A stretch of DNA of 64,000 nucleotides from Microbacterium gubbeenense DSM 15944 (GCF_000422745.1 NZ_AUGQ01000005.1:124001-188000), one strand, 5' to 3'. Counted from the stretch's first letter, positions 9,796 through 19,923 are shown. Numbers and translations are program-made. The notes: generated by a model from the letters alone, not told the origin.

Positions 9796-9900
9796 ATGGC
9801 AAGGGACCCGAGAAATTCGCTCTCCGCGGAGCGGATCGTGAGCGCGGCGCAACAGCTCGGCGAGATCTCGCTCCCCAGCCCCGAGAGGCTCCCGTCGTGA
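9796..9900 (+). pseudogene. Truncated TetR-family regulator N-terminus
   Basis: A 34-codon frame starting MARDPRNSLSAERIVSAAQQ matches the first helix of many actinobacterial TetR repressors, then leaves the family and stops at TGA. The rest of the HTH and the ligand domain are missing. Its TGA overlaps the GTG of the next gene by four bases, so it could still act as a translated leader. I read it as a decayed remnant. Confidence 0.5.
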
Positions 9901-10742
9901 TCGACGAGACCGGCAAGCACGCGGCGGCAGGGCCGGCGCTGGCCGTTTGCCTCGTTGCACCTGCGCTGTTCGTCTTCGACATCTCCTGGTTGGGCTGGCT
10001 GCTCGCGGCCGTGGCGCTCGTGCTGGCCTGGATCGTCGATCGGCGAACAGGGGTCGCGTCGTTCCGTCGAGGCGGCTCTCCCAGCCTGTTGCGCGACGTG
10101 TCGCTCATCGCCGTCGGGCTGCTGGTCGTCAGTTCGGTGCCCCTCGCCGCAGAACTCGACAACGCCGCCATGCTGCGATTCACGCTGGCGCTCGGCGGCG
10201 CCGTCGTCCTGCCGTATCTCGTATCCCGATTCCTGTACCGCGACCGCGCCATCCGGTTTCCTTGGCGGGCAGGCGGCCGTTGGCGGGCAGTGCAGTGGGT
10301 GTGGCTCGCGGCAGTCCTCGTGCTCGGCTGGCTGATCCTGCCGTTCTACTTCATCACCAGCGGCGCCTATCAGAACTGGCCCGTTGTCGACTCGGCCGAC
10401 CTCATCACGCGGCTCTTCGTCGGCGTCGGTGCCGTCGGCATCTGGGACGAACTGTTCTTTATCTGCATCACGTTCGTGCTGTTGCGCCGGCACCTGCCGG
10501 ATTGGGCGGCCAACGTGTTGCAGGCGATCGTGTTCGTGTCGTTCCTGTGGGAGCTCGGATACCGCGAATGGGCACCGGCGTTCACCATCCCGTTCGCGCT
10601 GCTGCAGGGCGTCATTTTCCTGCGCACCCGCTCACTCGGATACATCGTCACAGTGCATCTGCTGTTCGATGCCGTCGTGTTCGCCGCCCTCGTTCACGCC
10701 CACAACCCCGGCATGCTCGACGCAGTGTTCCTCGTGCCCTGA
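9897..10742 (+). CDS. CPBP-like polytopic membrane protein
   Basis: 281 residues with about eight TM segments. It resembles the CPBP (Abi) intramembrane protease family, which includes CAAX proteases and bacteriocin self-immunity proteins. The usual EExxxR motif appears as WDELFF near residue 183, and the later H-x3-D/N motif as HLLFDA near 260, so the active-site pattern is altered. The start GTG at 9897 overlaps the TetR-like stub's stop (GTGA). The neighbouring secreted peptide suggests a linked job. Activity is uncertain because of the changed first motif. Confidence 0.65.
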   Translation: MIDETGKHAAAGPALAVCLVAPALFVFDISWLGWLLAAVALVLAWIVDRRTGVASFRRGGSPSLLRDVSLIAVGLLVVSSVPLAAELDNAAMLRFTLALGGAVVLPYLVSRFLYRDRAIRFPWRAGGRWRAVQWVWLAAVLVLGWLILPFYFITSGAYQNWPVVDSADLITRLFVGVGAVGIWDELFFICITFVLLRRHLPDWAANVLQAIVFVSFLWELGYREWAPAFTIPFALLQGVIFLRTRSLGYIVTVHLLFDAVVFAALVHAHNPGMLDAVFLVP

Positions 10743-10746
10743 CGCC

Positions 10747-10774
10747 GCCCCGAGCCTTCAAGGGAGCGCGGGGC
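10747..10774 (+). terminator. Hairpin terminator after the CPBP-like gene
   Basis: GCCCCG (10747-10752) pairs with CGGGGC (10769-10774), with an inner CCTT/AAGG pairing, followed by TTCT. Confidence 0.55.
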
Positions 10775-10782
10775 TTCTGATG

Positions 10783-10858
10783 TGGTGCCGGCTGAGGGGT
10801 TCGAACCCACGACCCCCGCTTTACAAGAGCGGTGCTCTACCAACTGAGCTAAGCCGGC
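10783..10858 (-). tRNA. tRNA-Thr (anticodon UGU)
   Basis: Minus-strand cloverleaf: acceptor GCCGGCT with AGCCGGC, D-arm GCTCAGTTGGTAGAGC, anticodon stem CCGCT/AGCGG with loop CTTGTAA (anticodon TGT, reads ACA), and T-loop TTCGAAC. The 3' CCA is encoded (bases 10785-10783). ACA is a rare codon at this GC content. Confidence 0.95.
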
Positions 10859-10886
10859 GTGACCCATGAATGGGCCGTAGACGATC

Positions 10887-11735
10887 CTACTGGGATTCCT
10901 CGTCGGTCGTGCCGCCGAAGTACTCCTCGCTCTGCAGCGTCAGGAGGAACTGTGTGAACTCCCCCGCGTCGGCGAGGGATCCGTCGTAGAGTTCGCCGTC
11001 GACGACGACGAGCGCGTCGCCGAGCTGCACGTCCTGCGTGCCGATGAGCGGTCCGTCGGACGCGCGATCCGTCGCCTCGCTCACCCAGGTCGCGTACTTG
11101 CGATCGATGATGCAGTTATTCACGCCTTCGGCGCCTGCGTCGAGCGCAATCTGACCCAGCTCTTCGTCCGTATAGCCCTCGGTCGAGAGCTCGGGCTGAT
11201 CGGTGAGCAGCGCCTGGTTGACATCGCGGAACGACTCGGGAGCGCCGGAGACGACGCACATCACGGCGCCCGCCGCCCGCGTGGAATACTGACTGCCGTT
11301 CGACTGCCCGGCGAGCAACGACACCGGGTGGATGTCGAGCGTGACGACGCCCTCATCGAGGAGGTCGTAGATCTGCGGGAGGAGCTCGGTGCCGATGTCG
11401 CCTGATTCGGGCGACATGTAGTCGACGTACACATCGAGCTCGATCGGGTCGTCGACCGTCTCGGACCGCTCCCCCTCGGGCATGAGGCTGAGGACATCGA
11501 TTCCGTCCTCGGAGGTGACGTTCTGCGGGGTGACCACGTCGCGCTCGAGTTCGGGCGCGACCGTGCGCCATACCCACCAGGCGGCGGCCGCGACGGCTGC
11601 GATGATCACGACGGTGATCACGATCCGCTTCGCGATCTTGCGTCCGTGAATGCGCGCGCTGACCTTCTTGGCCGTCGCGCGCACCTCGTCACGGCTCACG
11701 CTCGCGTCGTCGGTGTTCGAATCTTCGGTGCTCAT
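10887..11735 (-). CDS. Membrane-anchored DsbA-fold protein lacking CxxC
   Basis: 282 residues: a cytoplasmic basic tail, one TM (about VITVVIIAAVAAAAWWVW), then an outside thioredoxin/DsbA-type domain. In family members the strand VYVDY is followed by CPxC; here it reads VDYMSPESGD, with Ser in place of both cysteines. Two cysteines remain further on (VMCVVSG, NNCIIDR), and the cis-Pro loop is also changed (IGTQDVQLG). It is therefore unlikely to catalyse dithiol exchange and may be a binding or chaperone variant. The start at 11735 is backed by GAGGAGGGG. Divergent from the sugar ATPase gene. Confidence 0.8.
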   Translation of the reverse strand: MSTEDSNTDDASVSRDEVRATAKKVSARIHGRKIAKRIVITVVIIAAVAAAAWWVWRTVAPELERDVVTPQNVTSEDGIDVLSLMPEGERSETVDDPIELDVYVDYMSPESGDIGTELLPQIYDLLDEGVVTLDIHPVSLLAGQSNGSQYSTRAAGAVMCVVSGAPESFRDVNQALLTDQPELSTEGYTDEELGQIALDAGAEGVNNCIIDRKYATWVSEATDRASDGPLIGTQDVQLGDALVVVDGELYDGSLADAGEFTQFLLTLQSEEYFGGTTDEESQ

Positions 11736-11931
11736 CTGGCTGCCCCTCCTCAGTCCGCAGGGTATGGACGGCAACCCGCCGATCATAGTGAGACGCGCTG
11801 GGAATCGGCCCAGCACCTCCCCTGTGCAATACTGTGTGTGCGCCCAATGTCGGGCGTGCGGAGCGCGCGAGCGCATCGCTCATTCACAACGGATCGTCCG
11901 GCACGTACCTGCCGGTGAAGGAGAAACAGTC

Positions 11932-13029
<1,098 letters not shown>

Positions 13030-13046
13030 TCGTCAGACGCACGGAA

Positions 13047-13082
13047 AAGGGCGCCGCATCCTCAAGGGGATGCGGCGCCCTT
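13047..13082. terminator. Bidirectional hairpin terminator
   Basis: A 15-bp perfect stem (13047-13061 with 13068-13082) and 6-base loop with short A/T flanks separates the ATPase gene from convergent rlmB. Confidence 0.85.
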
Positions 13083-13092
13083 CTGCGTTTCG

Positions 13093-14055
13093 TCAGGCCG
13101 CGCGCAGCGTCGAGATCTGATAGAGCGCGACCGACGCGGCGATGCCGGCGTTGAGCGACTCGGCCGCGTCCGAGATCGGAATCGACACGATCTGGTCGCA
13201 CGTCTCGGTCACGAGGCGCGACAGGCCCTCGCCCTCGCTGCCGATCACGACGACGAGCGGGCGGTCCGACAGCTCGATGTTCGGCATCTCGACCTCGCCG
13301 CCGCCGTCGAGACCGAGCACGAACACGCCCTGCTTCTTGAGGTCCTTCAGCACCTGCGTGAGGTTCGGGGCCATCGCCACCGGGATCCGCGCCGCGGCGC
13401 CCGCGCTCGTCTTCCACGCGGCGGAGTTCAGGCCGGCCGAGCGACGCTGCGGGACGATGACGCCCTGCCCGCCGAACGCGGCCGTCGAGCGGATGATCGC
13501 GCCGAGGTTGCGCGGATCCGTCACGCCGTCGAGCGCGACGAGCAGCGGCGTCTGGCCGCGATCGATGATCTGCTCGAGCAGATCCTGCGGGTGCGCGTAC
13601 TCGTACGGCGGAACCTTGAGCGCGACGCCCTGGTGCACGCCGTCGAAGCCCGCCATGCGGTCGAGCTCGGGGCGCGTGACCTCGAGCATCGGCAGGTTGT
13701 TCTTGTGCGCGAGCGTCAGCATCTCCTTGACGCGGTCGTCCATCTCGATCCGCTGCGCGATGTAGAGCGCCGTGGCGGGGATGTTCGTGCGCAGCGCCTC
13801 GAGCACGCTGTTGCGCCCCGTGACGTACTCGTTGTCGTCGTTCGGGCGGCGGCGCGGACCCTGCTGCTGACGCTTCGGGTGCTTCGCGGCGCTGCGCTCA
13901 GCGAGCTCCTTGCGCTTGTGCGCCTTGTGATAGGTGCGATCCTCGGCCTTCGGCGTCGGTCCGCGGCCCGTCAGGCTGCGCTTGTTCTTACCGCCCGACC
14001 CCTTGGTCGCGCTCTTCTTGCCCTTTGCCGCGCCGGGCCGTCCTGGCTTAGCCAT
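13093..14055 (-). CDS. rlmB: 23S rRNA 2'-O-methyltransferase, SpoU/TrmH family
   Basis: 320 residues. A long basic N-terminal extension (about 1-80, rich in Lys/Arg/Gly) is followed by the SpoU substrate-binding domain (YVTGRNSVLEAL) and the knotted SAM domain. The three SpoU motifs are visible: DGVTDPRNLGAIIRS, VVVIGSEGEGLS and IPISDAAESLNAGIAASVALY. The likely product is Gm2251 of 23S rRNA. The start at 14055 overlaps the cysS stop by eight bases, so translation is coupled. The order carD-ispDF-cysS-rlmB is conserved in Actinobacteria. Confidence 0.93.
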   Translation of the reverse strand: MAKPGRPGAAKGKKSATKGSGGKNKRSLTGRGPTPKAEDRTYHKAHKRKELAERSAAKHPKRQQQGPRRRPNDDNEYVTGRNSVLEALRTNIPATALYIAQRIEMDDRVKEMLTLAHKNNLPMLEVTRPELDRMAGFDGVHQGVALKVPPYEYAHPQDLLEQIIDRGQTPLLVALDGVTDPRNLGAIIRSTAAFGGQGVIVPQRRSAGLNSAAWKTSAGAAARIPVAMAPNLTQVLKDLKKQGVFVLGLDGGGEVEMPNIELSDRPLVVVIGSEGEGLSRLVTETCDQIVSIPISDAAESLNAGIAASVALYQISTLRAA

Positions 14056-15421
14056 CGATGCTCCAAATTGTTCCGTCGGGGGTGTCCTCGAGTGCGACGC
14101 CCGCGTCCGCGAACAGATCGCGGATCCTGTCTGCTGCCGCCCAGTCCTTCGCCGCACGTGCCTCGGCCCGCTGCGAGATGAGGGAACCGATGATCGTCGC
14201 GAGGGCCTGTGCGTCTGCGCCCCGCGCGGATCCGTTCGCCGCGAGCGGGAAGCCGAGCACGCCCATCATGCCCGATACGGCTGAGAACGCGCCGCGGATA
14301 TCGGCGGATTCGCCGCGCTCCAGTGCGACGTTGCCCGCGCGCACCGTCTCGTGAACGACCGCGAGCGCCTGCGGAACGCCGAGGTCGTCGTCCATCGCAT
14401 CGCGGAAGGCATCGGGAATGTTCGGTGGGGCGGATCCGACGGCGCGCTGGGCGCGCTGGGCGAAACCGTCGATTCGCTCGAGCGCTGCGGCCGCCTCGGC
14501 GATCGCCTGATCCGAGACATCGAGATTCGAGCGGTAGTGCGCCGCGGCGAGCGCGTAGCGAACGACGCGCGCCGGGTGGGCCTCGAGCAGGTCGCGAGCG
14601 AGCGTGAAGTTGCCGAGCGACTTCGACATCTTCTGCCCATCGACCGTGACGAGCCCGTTGTGCACCCAATACTGCGCGAACGGATCCCCCGCCGCCGCCG
14701 ATTGCGCGAGCTCGTTCTCGTGGTGCGGGAAGCGCAGGTCGAGGCCGCCGCCGTGGATGTCGAAGGAGCCGCCGAGGTAGCGGTGCGACATCGCGGAGCA
14801 CTCGATGTGCCAGCCCGGGCGACCCTCGCCCCACGGCGACGCCCAGCTCGCGTCGGCCGGTTCGCCCTCCTTGGCGGCCTTCCAGAGCGCGAAGTCGTGC
14901 GGATCCCTCTTGCCGCGCGGATCCGCGTCGGGGTCGGAATCCATCGCGTCGATGTCCTGATGCGTCAGCGTGCCGTACGCGGCCCAGGAGCGCACGTCGA
15001 AGTACACGTCTCCGTTGGATTCGTACGCGTGCCCGCGCTCGATCAGCCGCTCGATGAACTCGTGCATCTGCGGGATAGACGCGGTCGCGCGGGGCTCGTA
15101 TGTGGGAGCGAGGATCCCGATCGCGTCGTTGACCGCGGTGAACTCGCGCTCCATGCGGTACGCGAGCGCCCACCACGGCTCGTCGGGAGTCGCGTTCTGC
15201 AGCACCTTGTCGTCGATGTCGGTGACGTTGCGCACGAAAGTGACGCGCCCGAATCGGTGCTCGAGCCAGCGGCGCAGCACGTCGAAGGCGAGCGCGGCGC
15301 GGAGGTGCCCGATGTGGGGGCCCGACTGCACCGTCGGCCCGCAGACGTACATCGTGACGTTCGTCTCGTCGATCGGGGTGAAGTCGCGCAGCGCCCGGGC
15401 GCGCGAGTCGTACAGCCGCAT
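14048..15421 (-). CDS. cysS: Cysteinyl-tRNA synthetase
   Basis: 457-residue class I aminoacyl-tRNA synthetase that charges tRNA-Cys. The zinc/active-site Cys is in MYVCGPTVQ, the HIGH motif in [10 protein letters not shown], and KMSKS in [11 protein letters not shown]. The C-terminal anticodon-binding region ends [13 protein letters not shown] at 15427 would give a four-base overlap with the ispDF stop, but GGGAGG sits only one base before it and six bases before the ATG at 15421; I chose the ATG on spacing. Confidence 0.95.
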   Translation of the reverse strand: MRLYDSRARALRDFTPIDETNVTMYVCGPTVQSGPHIGHLRAALAFDVLRRWLEHRFGRVTFVRNVTDIDDKVLQNATPDEPWWALAYRMEREFTAVNDAIGILAPTYEPRATASIPQMHEFIERLIERGHAYESNGDVYFDVRSWAAYGTLTHQDIDAMDSDPDADPRGKRDPHDFALWKAAKEGEPADASWASPWGEGRPGWHIECSAMSHRYLGGSFDIHGGGLDLRFPHHENELAQSAAAGDPFAQYWVHNGLVTVDGQKMSKSLGNFTLARDLLEAHPARVVRYALAAAHYRSNLDVSDQAIAEAAAALERIDGFAQRAQRAVGSAPPNIPDAFRDAMDDDLGVPQALAVVHETVRAGNVALERGESADIRGAFSAVSGMMGVLGFPLAANGSARGADAQALATIIGSLISQRAEARAAKDWAAADRIRDLFADAGVALEDTPDGTIWSIDG

Positions 15422-15423
15422 GC

Positions 15424-16686
15424 TCACCCTCCCAGCTTATCGGCGATGCCTCGCCGCGCTGTCGGGACGACGAGGGCCACGGCGAAGACCTGCACACCCT
15501 CTGCGCGGCCGGTGAAGCCGAGGCCGTCGGTCGTCGTCGCCGAGACTGAAACGGGGGCGCCGAGCGCCGCGGCGAGGGCCTGCTCGGCCTCCGTCCGGCG
15601 CGAGGAGAAGCGCGGGCGCGATGCCTGGATTTGCACTGAAACGTTGCCGACCGCCCAGCCCGCGGCGGCGAGGATCCGCACCGTCTCGCTGAGGAACGCA
15701 TCGGCGTGCGCGCCCGCGAACTCGGGGCGGTCGGTACCGAAGTGCGTGCCGATGTCGCCGAGTCCGGCGGCGTTCAGCACCGCATCGACCATCGCGTGCG
15801 CCACGGCGTCGCCGTCCGAGTGCCCCGACAGCGCCTGCTCGCCCGGCCATTCGAGGCCCGCGAGCCACAGGGATCCGTCGCCGCCGTACGCGTGCACGTC
15901 GGTGCCGACGCCGACGCGCGGTTGCCGAGGGCCTGAGAATTCGGCGAGATGCTGACGATTTTCCGGATTCCGACCGGTGGCCGCCGAATTCTCAGGCGCT
16001 CGGCGAATCACCTCTCGCGCCCGCGCGAGATCGTCGGGCCTCGTGATCTTGAACCCGAGCTCCGACCCCGCCACACGGATCACGTCGTGCCCTGCATCGG
16101 CGACGAGCGCCGCGTCGTCGGTGAACTCCTCTGTCGCCCGCTCGTAGGCGGCGACCAGAACATCGCGCCGAAAACCCTGCGGCGTCTGCGCGGCCGCGAG
16201 CTCGGCCCGGTCGACGACGCCCGTGATCCGCGATCCGTCGACCCGCTTGATCGTGTCGATGACATCGAGCGCGGGGATCACGGCATGCCCGGTCTCGCGC
16301 ACCACGCGCGCGACGCCGTCGATGACGTCGGGCGGGGTCAGCGCGCGTGCGGCATCGTGCACCAGCACGACCTTGACCGTCGGCCACACCCGCGACAGCC
16401 CCGCCGCCACCGAGTCCTGACGGTTGGCTCCGCCCGCGACGACCGTGACCCGGTCGCCCCGCTCCCCCGCCTCGGCGTGCGCGACGGCGAGCGCCTCACC
16501 CACGCGATCGGCCGGAGCGACGACAATCACCTGCATCGGATCTGCACGGAAGACGCCGCGCAGGCAGTGCGCGAGGATCGAGTACTCGTCGATACCGACG
16601 AACGCCTTCGGCGCCCCCGCGCCGAGGCGGATGCCGTTGCCCGCCGCAACGACGATGATCGCAGTGTCGATTCGTGTGGAAGTCAC
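15424..16686 (-). CDS. ispDF: Bifunctional IspD/IspF of the MEP isoprenoid pathway
   Basis: 420 residues. The IspD half (about 1-228) makes CDP-methylerythritol from MEP and [14 protein letters not shown] glycine loop, LVHDAARA, and TPQGFR. The IspF half (about 262-420) makes cyclic MEc[26 protein letters not shown] and LGDIGTHF, with metal ligands D and H present. The linker (about 229-260) is encoded by an 81-base palindromic element (15924-16004). The start is GTG at 16686, only ten bases after a terminator hairpin and without a ribosome site, so it may be leaderless. The last codon overlaps cysS. Confidence 0.94.
   Translation of the reverse strand: MTSTRIDTAIIVVAAGNGIRLGAGAPKAFVGIDEYSILAHCLRGVFRADPMQVIVVAPADRVGEALAVAHAEAGERGDRVTVVAGGANRQDSVAAGLSRVWPTVKVVLVHDAARALTPPDVIDGVARVVRETGHAVIPALDVIDTIKRVDGSRITGVVDRAELAAAQTPQGFRRDVLVAAYERATEEFTDDAALVADAGHDVIRVAGSELGFKITRPDDLARAREVIRRAPENSAATGRNPENRQHLAEFSGPRQPRVGVGTDVHAYGGDGSLWLAGLEWPGEQALSGHSDGDAVAHAMVDAVLNAAGLGDIGTHFGTDRPEFAGAHADAFLSETVRILAAAGWAVGNVSVQIQASRPRFSSRRTEAEQALAAALGAPVSVSATTTDGLGFTGRAEGVQVFAVALVVPTARRGIADKLGG
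15924..16004. repeat. In-frame palindromic element inside ispDF
   Basis: 23-base arms (15924-15946 and 15982-16004) pair at 22 positions, with one mismatch, around a 35-base centre. The core arm CCTGAGAATTCGGCG contains an EcoRI-type GAATTC. Total length 81 bases, exactly 27 codons, placed precisely in the linker between the two enzyme domains. Confidence 0.8.
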
Positions 16687-16695
16687 GGTAATAAA

Positions 16696-16735
16696 CGTAG
16701 CCGCCCCGCACCATTGACGGTGCGGGGCGGCTACG
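16696..16735 (-). terminator. carD terminator directly before ispDF
   Basis: A 17-bp perfect stem (16696-16712 with 16719-16735) with a 6-base loop. On the minus strand it is followed by TTTATTACC and then the ispDF GTG. It should end carD transcripts. Confidence 0.8.
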
Positions 16736-16749
16736 ACAGCGCTTTGGGA

Positions 16750-17235
16750 TCAGCCCTCGGCGAGCTTCTGGTTCAGGAGCTCACCCGCTTCTTCCTCGCT
16801 GAAGTCCTTCGCAAGCGCGACCTCGGATTCGAGAACCTGACGAGCCTTCGCCAGCATGCGCTTCTCGCCTGCCGACAGGCCGCGGTCCTGGTCACGGCGC
16901 CAGAGGTCGCGGACGACCTCGCTCACCTTGATGACATCGCCCGAGGCGAGCTTCTCCAGGTTGGCCTTGTACCGGCGCGACCAGTTCGTGGGCTCTTCCG
17001 TGAACGGCGCCTTCAGCACGTCGTACACTTCCTGCAGCCCGCTCTCATCGATAACGTCGCGAACTCCGACGAGATCAATGTTGTCAGCAGGCACCTCGAT
17101 GACGAGGCCTCCCTGCGTCACGTTGAGCTTGAGGTACGTTTTCTCCTCGCCCTTAATGACTCGTGTCTTAACTTCGGTGATGGTTGCGGCCCCATGATGG
17201 GGGTAAACGACAGTCTCGCCGACCTCAAAAAGCAT
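16750..17235 (-). CDS. carD: CarD-family RNA polymerase-binding regulator
   Basis: 161 residues, starting [19 protein letters not shown]. The N-terminal Tudor-like domain (about 1-65) contacts the RNA polymerase beta subunit. The helical C-terminal domain, with W in [13 protein letters not shown], touches promoter DNA and stabilises open complexes, notably at rRNA promoters. Normal length for the family. Upstream on the minus strand TGGTAAACT is an extended -10 (17264-17271); GGGAAGGA precedes the ATG. Divergent from the lipoprotein gene. Confidence 0.96.
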   Translation of the reverse strand: MLFEVGETVVYPHHGAATITEVKTRVIKGEEKTYLKLNVTQGGLVIEVPADNIDLVGVRDVIDESGLQEVYDVLKAPFTEEPTNWSRRYKANLEKLASGDVIKVSEVVRDLWRRDQDRGLSAGEKRMLAKARQVLESEVALAKDFSEEEAGELLNQKLAEG

Positions 17236-17396
17236 ATGGATTACGTCCTTCCCAGCGTTACCTAGTTTACCACAGCCGCATTTGTACTAGGATTCCGCTC
17301 CGTCGCCTCGTCGCGGCGTGCTTCGGGCACTCAGCGACAGCCGATAGGATGGACGCGCCCGCATTACGCGCGGCCCCGCACCATTCTGGAGGATCC

Positions 17397-17924
17397 GTGA
17401 AATCGCGCATCACCGCGTCCCTCGCCGCTGCCGGCCTCGTGCTCATGACCGCGACCGGTTGCAACATGGTCACGACTCAGGCCACGACGTTCGAATACAC
17501 CGCCTCTGACGGTGTGAACCTTCCGTCGTTCGAGGGCCCCGGCCTCGAGGTGCGCAACGCCCTCGTCATCGCCGACCAGGACGGCGCGGAGGGCAACCTC
17601 ATTGCGGTCCTCGCCAACACGAGCGACTCGGCGCAGACGCTGTCGGTCGACTGGGGCAACGGAGACGCATCGATCGATGTTCCCGCGGGCGAGACGGTCA
17701 GCCTCGGCGGCGCCGACGAGCCCGAGCGCATCTCGAGCCTCGACGCGATGCCCGGCTCGACCATCAGCATGTTCTTCCAGCCGGGCGATGCCGAGGCCGT
17801 GGAGATCGAGGTTCCGGTGCTGAACAACTGCCTCACCGAGTACGCCGCGCTCGCGCCGAATGACTCCGCCGACAACGCCGAGGCGTGCGCGCCGGTGGCC
17901 GAGGTCGAGCGGCACGGCGAGTAA
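17397..17924 (+). CDS. Secreted lipoprotein, function unknown
   Basis: 175 residues. Type II signal peptide with lipobox TATGC placing the modified Cys at residue 22. The mature part is beta-rich, with RNALVIADQDGAEGNLIAVLANTSDSA, which recalls the copper-binding/DUF461-like lipoproteins of Actinobacteria, but the metal-ligand pattern is not obvious. Two later cysteines (NNCLTEY, EACAPV) could pair. The GTG start at 17397 follows CTGGAGG. A TAGGAT -10 lies at 17344-17349. Followed by a strong bidirectional terminator. Confidence 0.8.
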   Translation: MKSRITASLAAAGLVLMTATGCNMVTTQATTFEYTASDGVNLPSFEGPGLEVRNALVIADQDGAEGNLIAVLANTSDSAQTLSVDWGNGDASIDVPAGETVSLGGADEPERISSLDAMPGSTISMFFQPGDAEAVEIEVPVLNNCLTEYAALAPNDSADNAEACAPVAEVERHGE

Positions 17925-17933
17925 GCCGGCCAC

Positions 17934-17971
17934 AAAAAAGTGGGGATCCCGACGGGGATCCCCACTTTTTT
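17934..17971. terminator. Bidirectional hairpin terminator with A/T tails
   Basis: A 17-bp perfect stem (17934-17950 with 17955-17971) and 4-base loop. The outer six base pairs are A-T, giving a T-run on both strands. Confidence 0.92.
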
Positions 17972-17975
17972 GCGC

Positions 17976-18659
17976 TCAACCCTCGAAGCGGTAGCCGAGG
18001 CCGCGCACGGTGACGAGCATCTGCGGCGCGGAGGGCGCCTCCTCGATCCGCGAACGGATCCGCTTGATGTGCACGTCGAGCGTCTTGGTGTCGCCGAAGT
18101 AGTCAGATCCCCACACCCGGTCGATGAGCTGGCCGCGAGTCAGCACCCGCCCCGTGTTGCGCATCAGCAGCTCGAGGAGCTCGAACTCCTTGAGCGGCAT
18201 ATTGATCTGCTCGCCGTCGACCGCGATCGTGTGGCGATCGATGTCGAGAGTCACGCGCCCGCCCTCGAGCACGTGCTCCTCGAGGTCGCCTTCGCCCGCC
18301 GACGATCGCCGCAGCACGGCGCGCATGCGGGCGAGCAGCTCGCGCGACGAATACGGCTTCGTGACGTAGTCGTCGGCGCCGAGCTCCAGCCCGACGACGA
18401 TATCCACTTCGCTGTCCTTCGCGGTCAGCATCACGATCGGCACCTGGCTCGTGGCGCGCACCTGGCGGCACACCTCGGTCCCGGGGATCCCGGGGAGCAT
18501 CAGATCGAGCAGGATCACGTCGGCACCCTGCTCGCGGAACATGCGCAGCGCCTTTTCGCCGTCGTCCGCGATCTCGATCTCAAAGCCCTCCCGCTGCAGC
18601 AGGTACGCGAGCGGATCCGCGAGGTCGGGTTCATCTTCAACGAGCAGAACGCGCGTCAT
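17976..18659 (-). CDS. regX3: RegX3-like phosphate response regulator
   Basis: 227-residue OmpR/PhoB-type regulator. Receiver: D-E acid patch in LLVEDEPD, phospho-Asp in VILLDLMLPG, and K in TKPYS. Winged helix: LKEFELLELLMRN and TLDVHIKRIRSRIEE. It matches RegX3, the regulator of phosphate starvation in Actinobacteria. Start 18659 overlaps the senX3 stop by four bases (ATGA), which sets the start and implies coupling. PHO-box-like repeats precede divergent phoU (19924-19956) and also ppk1. Confidence 0.92.
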   Translation of the reverse strand: MTRVLLVEDEPDLADPLAYLLQREGFEIEIADDGEKALRMFREQGADVILLDLMLPGIPGTEVCRQVRATSQVPIVMLTAKDSEVDIVVGLELGADDYVTKPYSSRELLARMRAVLRRSSAGEGDLEEHVLEGGRVTLDIDRHTIAVDGEQINMPLKEFELLELLMRNTGRVLTRGQLIDRVWGSDYFGDTKTLDVHIKRIRSRIEEAPSAPQMLVTVRGLGYRFEG

Positions 18660-19852
18660 GCAAAATCTTCCTCTCCTTGCGCGCTCAGCTTCGCGGCGCG
18701 CCCGATCTTCGTCTTCTTCATCTTGATCGTCCCGGTCGGCGGCTCCGCGACGGGCAGGCGGATCGTGAAAGTCGATCCGCTCCCCTCTCGTGACCATAGC
18801 CGCACCTCGCCGTCGTGGCGATGGATCGCGTGCTTCACGATCGACAGCCCGAGCCCGGTTCCGCCGGTGTGGCGCGAGCGCGCCTGGTCCGCGCGGTAGA
18901 ACCGCTCGAAGATGCGCCGCTGGTCGTCCTCCGAGATGCCGATCCCCTGGTCGGTGACGGCGATCTCGACGGCGCCGTCGTCTTCTTTCACGCCGATTCC
19001 GACGTGGGATCCCTCCGGCGAGTACGCGATCGCGTTGGAGACGAGGTTGCCGAGCGCCTCGATGAGCACGAGCATGTCGCCGCGCACATGGACCCCGCGG
19101 GCGCCGCGCGCGACCAGCTCGACGCCCGCGCCGTCGGCCGTCGTCTGGTGGGCCTCGACCGTGCGCGCGATGAGCTCGTCGACGGGAATGTCCGCCACGT
19201 TGATCAGGTCGTCCGTCGCCTGCAGCCGCGACAGGTTCATGATCCTGCTCGTCAGCTGCCCCAAGCGGCCGGCCTCGGCCGATACCCGACCGGAGAACCG
19301 GCGCACCTGCTCCGGGTCGTCGGCCGCGATCTCGAGCGCCTCAGCGAGCAGCGAGATCGCCCCGACCGGTGTCTTCAGCTCGTGGCTCGTGTTCTGGATG
19401 AAGTCCTGCCGCATCTGCTGCACGCGCTCCTGCGCGGAGATGTCGCGCACGAAGATGATGATGAGGCCCTGTCCGAGCTGCGCTCCGCGGGCGATGACAA
19501 GGCGCGACTCACGCGTCAGCCGACCCGCGCGGATCCGCATCGTCTGCCGCTCGCTCTTGCCCGTGACGCGCGCCTGCTTCATCAGTTCCCGCAGCTCGTC
19601 CTGCCCGATGCGCTGACCGACGCGCGCGCCGACCCACGTCGACGACAGCGACGTGGCGAGCACGTTGCCGGATGGATCCGTGATGATCGCGGCGTCCTCG
19701 AGCACATCGAGGATCGAGGTGACCTCATCCGGGATCCGCGGGTTCGCCTCCGCGATCGCCCGGGCCCGGATGCGCAGCGCGACGACGATCACGACCGTGA
19801 GGCCTGCGCCGATCACTATCCCCACGAAAAGGGCGAGAAGCAACGGGGACAT
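18656..19852 (-). CDS. senX3: SenX3-like sensor histidine kinase
   Basis: 398 residues. One N-terminal TM (LLLALFVGIVIGAGLTVVIVV), a PAS-like domain (about 40-135), HisKA with phospho-His in NTSHELKTPVGA, and HATPase with NLVSNAIAYS, DQGIGIS and GGTGLGLSI. The single TM and PAS layout is that of SenX3, which reads phosphate status with the Pst system and PhoU. The tail after the ATPase is a basic/Glu-rich 35 residues. Divergent from phoU. Confidence 0.92.
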   Translation of the reverse strand: MSPLLLALFVGIVIGAGLTVVIVVALRIRARAIAEANPRIPDEVTSILDVLEDAAIITDPSGNVLATSLSSTWVGARVGQRIGQDELRELMKQARVTGKSERQTMRIRAGRLTRESRLVIARGAQLGQGLIIIFVRDISAQERVQQMRQDFIQNTSHELKTPVGAISLLAEALEIAADDPEQVRRFSGRVSAEAGRLGQLTSRIMNLSRLQATDDLINVADIPVDELIARTVEAHQTTADGAGVELVARGARGVHVRGDMLVLIEALGNLVSNAIAYSPEGSHVGIGVKEDDGAVEIAVTDQGIGISEDDQRRIFERFYRADQARSRHTGGTGLGLSIVKHAIHRHDGEVRLWSREGSGSTFTIRLPVAEPPTGTIKMKKTKIGRAAKLSAQGEEDFA

Positions 19853-19923
19853 GTCTCCAGAGTAAAGTCATCTGAGATGCCGCAACGGACGAATCCGCTG
19901 AATAGGGCATTCGCGCGGCCCGT

